Source: Alphaproteobacteria bacterium (GTDB lineage Bacteria; Pseudomonadota; Alphaproteobacteria; UBA6615). From it: a stretch of 5,840 bases of DNA. This document shows positions 1 through 5,840 of this stretch, piece after piece. Below the pieces are notes generated by a model. The model had not been told where the DNA came from and ran no database searches. It saw only the letters and a program-made list of their open reading frames with translations. The first letter of the stretch is position 1. Every line of letters starts with the position of its first letter. The DNA lies in contig JAURLR010000233.1 in the NCBI GenBank assembly GCA_030831135.1, forward strand, positions 1-5,840. Reading direction: 5' to 3'. Both the position numbers and the translations under genes were made by a program.

Positions 1-281
<281 letters not shown>

Positions 282-1877
282 CTATGCCGACAATGCTGCC
301 GGCGCTGTTTTCTCTCGCTTCACGAGCAACTTGTTCAAGCCGTGAAGATACGCACGCGCAGACGCCACCAGAGTGTCTGCATCGGCACCTTGGCCGTTTA
401 CTGTTTTGCCGTTCTCGTCCAGGCGCACCGTGACTTCCGCCTGCGCATCAGTCCCACCGGTCACAGCATGTACCTGATAAAGCTGCAATGTGGCCGAATG
501 AGGGAACAAAGCACCAATCGCATTGAAAACAGCATCGACCGGGCCATTGCCCTTTGCGGTCGTCGAGACGAGCGTGCCATCGATTTCCAGCTCGAGATCG
601 GCCTCCTGCGGCCCTTTCGAACCGGCCCGGACCTGCAGGGAGACAAACTTCACCCGCGCATCATCGTTCTGAATGGTATCGTCGACGAGTGCAATGATGT
701 CCTCGTCGAACAGTTCCTTCTTCTTGTCGGCCAGATCCTTGAAGCGGGTAAACGCATCACGAATGGCATTGTCACCCAGATTTCCATAGCCCAGATCGCG
801 CAGTTTTTCCCGGAAAGCGTGGCTCCCCGAATGTTTCCCCATCACCAGATTGGACTGGGTCAGGCCAACGGATTCCGGTGTCATGATCTCATAGGTCTCG
901 GCATTCTTGAGAACACCGTCCTGATGAATACCGGATTCATGAGCAAAGGCGTTGGCCCCGACGATCGCCTTGTTCGGCTGCACGTTGAAGCCGGTGATCG
1001 TGGACACCAGATGACTGGCGCGGGTGATGACCGTGGATTCGACACCCGTGACATAGGGAATCGCGTCCTGACGGGTACGCAACGCCATGACAATTTCCTC
1101 AAGCGCACAATTGCCCGCGCGTTCGCCGATGCCGTTGATCGTACACTCCACCTGACGTGCACCTGCGCCCACGGCGGCCAGCGAATTGGCGACGGCCAGG
1201 CCCAGATCATTGTGGCAATGGACCGAAATCACGGCCTGATCGATATTCGGGACGCGATTGAACAGCATCTCGATCAGGGCTGCGAACTCATGCGGGACCG
1301 CATAACCCACCGTATCGGGGATGTTGATTGTTGTCGCGCCTGCCCGGATCGCACTTTCAACGGTCCGGCACAGGAAATCATGCTCCGTGCGCGAGCCATC
1401 TTCGGGAGACCACTCCACGTCATCGCACAGATTGCGGGCATAGCTGACGCTGTCGATCACGGCAGCATGCACGTCTTCGGGTTCCATCTGGAGCTTGAAC
1501 TTCATGTGCAGCGGGCTGGTCGACAGGAAAGTGTGGATGCGCGGACGCGCAGCCCCCTTCACGGCCTCCCAGGCACGATCAATATCCGGATGGGCGGCAC
1601 GGGCCAAACCCGCAACGCTAGTTTTCTTTACGGTATTCGCAACTTCTCGCACGGCCTCGAAATCGCCGTTGGATGCAATCGGGAAACCGGCCTCGATGAT
1701 GTCGACGCCGAGTTCTTCGAGCACGAGGGCGACGCGTACCTTTTCCTCGAGGTTCATCGAGCAACCCGGCGACTGTTCGCCATCGCGCAAGGTGGTGTCA
1801 AAAATGCGAACGTAATTCGATGCGCTGGTATCGACCGGCGAATCCTTGGTCTGCGTGCTCTTTTCGGTGGCGGTCAT
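282..1877 (-). CDS. leuA: 2-isopropylmalate synthase (LeuA)
   Basis: This enzyme condenses acetyl-CoA with 2-oxoisovalerate to give 2-isopropylmalate, the first committed step of leucine synthesis, and is cytosolic. The 531-residue product matches the usual length of the bacterial LeuA type 1 family. The HMGL-like TIM barrel begins at about residue 23 with FDTTLRDGEQSPG (26-38), carrying metal-ligand D27 and catalytic R31 and E34. HCHND at 220-224 supplies metal ligands H220 and H222, and GERAGN (251-256) supplies N256. NKAIVGANAFAHESGIHQDG (302-321) is the family's conserved linker-side motif. Residues from about 395 to 515, including GNGPVDAVFNA (443-453), are the C-terminal regulatory domain through which leucine inhibits the enzyme. 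The chosen ATG has GAGG at 1889-1886, 8 bases upstream, and lies at the expected N-terminus. The long structured leader upstream suggests additional leucine control. No truncation or missing key residue is seen. Confidence 0.97.
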   Translation of the reverse strand: MTATEKSTQTKDSPVDTSASNYVRIFDTTLRDGEQSPGCSMNLEEKVRVALVLEELGVDIIEAGFPIASNGDFEAVREVANTVKKTSVAGLARAAHPDIDRAWEAVKGAARPRIHTFLSTSPLHMKFKLQMEPEDVHAAVIDSVSYARNLCDDVEWSPEDGSRTEHDFLCRTVESAIRAGATTINIPDTVGYAVPHEFAALIEMLFNRVPNIDQAVISVHCHNDLGLAVANSLAAVGAGARQVECTINGIGERAGNCALEEIVMALRTRQDAIPYVTGVESTVITRASHLVSTITGFNVQPNKAIVGANAFAHESGIHQDGVLKNAETYEIMTPESVGLTQSNLVMGKHSGSHAFREKLRDLGYGNLGDNAIRDAFTRFKDLADKKKELFDEDIIALVDDTIQNDDARVKFVSLQVRAGSKGPQEADLELEIDGTLVSTTAKGNGPVDAVFNAIGALFPHSATLQLYQVHAVTGGTDAQAEVTVRLDENGKTVNGQGADADTLVASARAYLHGLNKLLVKREKTAPAALSA

Positions 1878-1883
1878 TGGTCC

Positions 1884-1889
1884 TGCCTC
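1884..1889 (-). promoter_or_regulatory. leuA ribosome binding site, potentially sequestered
   Basis: GAGG at 1889-1886, with AGGA following at 1884-1881, sits 8 bases before the leuA ATG. The hexamer GAGGCA (1889-1884) is exactly complementary to TGCCTC at 1970-1965, which lies in the last codons of the upstream leucine-rich leader ORF and in the left side of the long stem-loop. The site could therefore be masked when that stem is open. The pairing is seen in sequence; its use is inference. Confidence 0.5.
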
Positions 1890-1904
1890 AAAATCGTATT
1901 GGTT

Positions 1905-1978
1905 GACTTAGGTTCGGTTTCATTCCCCTGAACAATGCGGGCCATATGGCGCAGTCTTTGTTCAGAGGCACCTAAGTC
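1905..1978 (-). promoter_or_regulatory. Long two-part stem-loop in the leuA leader (candidate attenuator)
   Basis: On the minus strand an outer stem of 8 perfect pairs joins GACTTAGG (1978-1971) to CCTAAGTC (1912-1905). Inside it an 11-pair stem joins CCTCTGAACAA (1968-1958) to TTGTTCAGGGG (1935-1925), with one G-T wobble. A further 4-pair TGCG/CGCA stem (1953-1950 with 1939-1936) encloses the palindrome CCATATGG. The left arms overlap the final Leu codons and stop of the leader ORF, so a translating ribosome would prevent folding. No T-run follows immediately; TTTT occurs at 1893-1890, eleven bases later, so transcription termination here is doubtful and translational control is at least as likely. 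Confidence 0.6.
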
Positions 1979-2099
1979 GCAGGGCTGCGCCGCCAAGAAG
2001 AAGCGCGTCAAGATCAAACAGAATCGGGCACAGATCAGCAGCAGCCGCTGCTTCGCAGAAGCGGCTTGATGTGCCTTCAACTGTGCGGACGATGATCAC
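1962..2099 (-). CDS. Putative leucine-rich leader peptide of leuA (45 aa)
   Basis: This small ORF starts with GTG at 2099, behind GGGGAG (2114-2109) at a 9-base spacing, and stops at TGA 1964-1962, 84 bases before leuA. The predicted peptide begins MIIVRTVEGTSS and ends with DALLLGGAALRLRCL. Nine of its last 23 residues are leucine, including three consecutive CTT codons (2003-1995), CTT at 1976-1974 and a final CTC at 1967-1965. Leader peptides rich in the regulated amino acid are the established sensor in leucine and isoleucine-valine attenuators of enteric bacteria. This one is longer than those. Its last codons run into the left arms of the 1978-1905 stem-loop, which is the geometry expected of such a sensor. 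The same frame extends back to a GTG at 2144, but no Shine-Dalgarno sequence precedes that codon. It could be a chance ORF; I recognise no homologue. Confidence 0.45.
   Translation of the reverse strand: MIIVRTVEGTSSRFCEAAAAADLCPILFDLDALLLGGAALRLRCL
2043..2066 (-). promoter_or_regulatory. Upstream hairpin inside the leader ORF
   Basis: AGCCGCT (2066-2060) pairs perfectly with AGCGGCT (2049-2043) across a 10-base loop that itself can form GCTTC/GAAGC. It lies in the first half of the leader ORF, before the leucine-rich codons. It may be a ribosome-pausing hairpin, but GC-rich alanine codons alone could generate it. Confidence 0.3.
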
Positions 2100-2175
2100 G
2101 TCCCTGATCTCCCCAACGGCTCCAGCCAAATCAAAATTCCTCACATGCGAAGAATCGACGCAAGAGCGTTAACAG

Positions 2176-2198
2176 TTGGTAAACTGTGCGTTTACCAA
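2176..2198. promoter_or_regulatory. 23-bp perfect interrupted palindrome, candidate operator
   Basis: TTGGTAAAC (2176-2184) and GTTTACCAA (2190-2198) are perfect 9-base inverted arms separated by five bases. A second palindrome, ACAGTT-GGTA-AACTGT (2172-2187), overlaps it, and a GTTAAC site adjoins at 2168-2173. The symmetry fits a dimeric transcription factor site near the predicted leuA promoter, or a hairpin early in the leuA leader RNA. I do not recognise the regulator. Confidence 0.45.
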
Positions 2199-2239
2199 TA
2201 TGAAAAGAAATTACCTATACGCCCTTGTTTTAGAGCGAT

Positions 2240-2268
2240 ATTGCAGTGCACCGCAACGGTTTTGTTAA
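2240..2268 (-). promoter_or_regulatory. Predicted sigma-70-type promoter for leuA
   Basis: On the minus strand TTAACA (2268-2263; five of six matches to the consensus -35) is followed after 17 bases by TGCAAT (2245-2240; four of six matches to the -10). It lies behind the hairpins after ilvC and would give a transcript start near 2233 and a leader of about 355 bases before leuA. The region is the most AT-rich in the window. No experimental start is available. Confidence 0.4.
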
Positions 2269-2275
2269 CCTTAAC

Positions 2276-2314
2276 GGGCAGTTTTGCCCCGTGGACGCCG
2301 ATTTGCGCCCACGG
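2276..2314 (-). terminator. Tandem hairpins after ilvC, candidate terminator
   Basis: Twenty-two bases after the ilvC stop, CCGTGGGCGC (2314-2305) pairs with GCGTCCACGG (2298-2289) over 10 pairs including one G-T, with a six-base loop. A smaller hairpin, GGGCA-AAAC-TGCCC on the minus strand, occupies 2289-2276. There is no T-run, so classical factor-independent termination is not assured. Position supports an end, or partial end, of the ilvBNC transcript. Confidence 0.4.
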
Positions 2315-2335
2315 AAGCGAAACTGAAGCAATCGA

Positions 2336-4052
<1,717 letters not shown>

Positions 4053-4121
4053 CACGCGATCACTTTCTTTGTGTTTTCTGTTTTTGTACGCGGGTCAGGA
4101 ACCCCGGGACTGCCAAAAATC

Positions 4122-5840
4122 CTAGACGAGGACCATGCCCTCTTCGGACTGCTTCTGTTCCTGCTGGTCTTTGACACTGAGCATGATCTCATTGTGTGCG
4201 GCACCGCCGGGAATCATCGGGAAGCAGTTCTCTTCCTTGGTGACAACCATATCGACAATTACCGGACCCGGTGTCTCAACCATCTGCATGATGATGTCAT
4301 CCACGTTGTTCGGGTCGGTGCACCGCAAGCCGGTGATCCCGAAACTCTCGGCCAATTGGATGAAGTCGGGCAGGCCGTCGGAATAGGATTCCGAATAGCG
4401 CGCGCCGTGCAACAATTCCTGCCACTGGCGAACCATACCTAGCCAGTAATTGTTCAGGATGAAGATCTTCACCGGCAGCTTGTACTGGGCGATGGTGCCG
4501 AGTTCCTGAATGTTCATCATTGTCGAGGCTTCGCCTGCAATGTCGATCACAAGTGAATCCGGATGGGCAACCTGCACGCCGACGGCTGCCGGTAGGCCAT
4601 ACCCCATCGTGCCCAGACCACCGGAGGTCATCCAGCGATTGGGCTTGTCGAAGTGATAATACTGCGCCGCCCACATCTGGTGCTGGCCAACTTCGGTCGT
4701 CACATAGACATCGCGATCCTTGGTCAGCTCGTACAGGCGCTTGATTGCATGTTGCGGCTTGATGTCATCCTTCGAATTGAAACCCTGATCGAATTTCAGA
4801 CAGTCCACCGACCGCCACTCCTCGATCTGATTCCACCATGCTTCCAGGGCCTTGCCATCCGGCTTGGCATTCCGCGCTTTCCATTTCTCAAGCATGTCTT
4901 CGACGACGTTCTCAACATCTCCAATGATCGGCACATCAACACGAATATTCTTGTTGATCGAGCTGGGGTCGATATCGATATGGATCTTCTTGGAACCGGG
5001 CGAAAACGCATCGGTCCGGCCGGTCACGCGATCATCAAACCGCGCCCCGATCGCAACCATCACATCGCAATCATACATCGCGAGATTGGCTTCATAGGTT
5101 CCATGCATCCCCAGCATACCGAGCCACTGCGGCGATGACGCCGGGAACGCACCCAACCCCATGATCGTGGTTGTTGCAGGATAGCCGGTCGCCTTGACCA
5201 GTTCGGTCACCAGCTCACAGGCACGAGGGCCGGAATTGATGCAGCCGCCACCGATATAGAAGATCGGCTTCTTGGCGTTCGCGATCAGCTCAACCGCCTG
5301 CTCGATCGCCATGTCCGAACCTTCACGCGTCGGGTTGTAATGACGATGCGTCACATTCTCAGGCGAGAAATATTCGCCTTCGGCGAACTGCACGTCCTTG
5401 GGTAGATCGATCACAACCGGTCCCGGACGGCCGGCAGCAGCGACATAGAACGCCTCATGCATGGTCCGGCTCAGATCATTGACATCCTTCACCAGATAAT
5501 TGTGCTTGGTGCAGGGGCGCGTGATTCCCGTGGTATCGGCTTCCTGAAATGCGTCATTTCCGATCAGATGGGTCGGCACCTGGCCGGTCAGACAGACCAC
5601 CGGAATGCTGTCCATCAGCGCGTCGGTCAGCCCAGTCACGGTGTTCGTGGCGCCCGGCCCCGAGGTCACGAGGACCACACCGGTCTTGCCTGTTGAACGC
5701 GCATAGCCTTCGGCCATATGGACCGCGCCCTGTTCGTGGCGGCACAGGATGTGACGTACGGAATTCTGCTTGAAGATCGCATCGTACAACGGGAGCACGG
5801 CACCGCCGGGATACCCGAAGACAATTTCCACACCCTGATC
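4122..5840 (-). CDS. ilvB: Acetolactate synthase large (catalytic) subunit, 5' end outside window
   Basis: This thiamine-diphosphate and FAD enzyme makes 2-acetolactate from two pyruvates, or 2-aceto-2-hydroxybutyrate from pyruvate and 2-oxobutyrate, the first common step of branched-chain amino acid synthesis. 572 codons are visible. The frame is open at the window edge in the middle of the conserved DQGVEIVFGYPGGAV, so about 15-30 N-terminal residues are missing, and the GTG at 5831 is internal. Counting from the first visible codon: RHEQGAVHMAEGYA holds the cofactor-activating Glu (E36); GQVPTHLIGNDAFQEAD lies near 86-102; the central FAD-linked domain runs at about 190-325; GGLGTMGYGLPAA is at 407-419. 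The C-terminal thiamine domain has GEAS (436-439) where GDGS is usual, then NN (463-464) and LGMVRQWQ. The positions where herbicide resistance arises in homologues carry the ordinary residues (P89, W473). It is first in the ilvB-ilvN-ilvC order. Confidence 0.97.
   Translation of the reverse strand, partial: DQGVEIVFGYPGGAVLPLYDAIFKQNSVRHILCRHEQGAVHMAEGYARSTGKTGVVLVTSGPGATNTVTGLTDALMDSIPVVCLTGQVPTHLIGNDAFQEADTTGITRPCTKHNYLVKDVNDLSRTMHEAFYVAAAGRPGPVVIDLPKDVQFAEGEYFSPENVTHRHYNPTREGSDMAIEQAVELIANAKKPIFYIGGGCINSGPRACELVTELVKATGYPATTTIMGLGAFPASSPQWLGMLGMHGTYEANLAMYDCDVMVAIGARFDDRVTGRTDAFSPGSKKIHIDIDPSSINKNIRVDVPIIGDVENVVEDMLEKWKARNAKPDGKALEAWWNQIEEWRSVDCLKFDQGFNSKDDIKPQHAIKRLYELTKDRDVYVTTEVGQHQMWAAQYYHFDKPNRWMTSGGLGTMGYGLPAAVGVQVAHPDSLVIDIAGEASTMMNIQELGTIAQYKLPVKIFILNNYWLGMVRQWQELLHGARYSESYSDGLPDFIQLAESFGITGLRCTDPNNVDDIIMQMVETPGPVIVDMVVTKEENCFPMIPGGAAHNEIMLSVKDQQEQKQSEEGMVLV

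Noticed and set aside
2152..2156. GANTC sites (2152-2156 and 2021-2025) and TTAACC-like motifs as cell-cycle (CcrM/CtrA) control
   Set aside because: GANTC is short and common by chance, and no TTAA-N7-TTAA pair was found, so CtrA or GcrA control cannot be supported.
4056..4121. Possible terminator or leader between ilvB and ilvN
   Set aside because: Only a four-pair hairpin (GGGT/ACCC) is present; A-rich sequence before ilvN looks like an ordinary translation initiation region.

Overview
The window is ordinary alphaproteobacterial chromosome at moderately high GC. All five confident genes lie on the minus strand, so transcription runs from high to low coordinates: ilvB (5' end cut by the window edge), ilvN, ilvC, leuA, then the first 67 codons of mreB. 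I place it in Alphaproteobacteria from the protein sequences: the short class I IlvC, the IlvB variant with a Gly-Glu-Ala-Ser diphosphate motif, and an MreB beginning [20 protein letters not shown] marine stalked-bacterium relative (Hyphomonadaceae or Maricaulales) is only a guess.

Layout. 5840-4122 encodes the acetolactate synthase catalytic subunit. 4052-3498 encodes its ACT-domain regulatory subunit. 3355-2336 encodes ketol-acid reductoisomerase. After a 458-base non-coding stretch (2335-1878), 1877-282 encodes 2-isopropylmalate synthase. A 78-base hairpin-containing gap (281-204) separates this from mreB, which starts at 203 and leaves the window at base 1.

The pathway is coherent. IlvB/IlvN condense pyruvate with pyruvate or 2-oxobutyrate, and IlvC isomerises and reduces the product. 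After dehydration and, for the leucine branch, 2-oxoisovalerate formation by enzymes encoded elsewhere, LeuA commits carbon to leucine. MreB is an unrelated cell-shape gene that follows leuA.

The most interesting part is the 458-base region before leuA. Read on the minus strand it holds, in order: hairpins behind ilvC, a plausible sigma-70-type promoter, a 23-bp palindrome with a second palindrome overlapping it, a small ORF with a Shine-Dalgarno sequence and nine leucines in its last 23 residues, and a long stem-loop whose left arms contain the last leucine codons and the stop of that ORF. One segment of that stem-loop could instead pair with the leuA ribosome binding site. This looks like a leucine-responsive leader. 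It is a prediction from sequence alone, and attenuation of leucine genes is a known principle, so it is not a new kind of system. I found no mobile elements, CRISPR, tRNA or rRNA genes.
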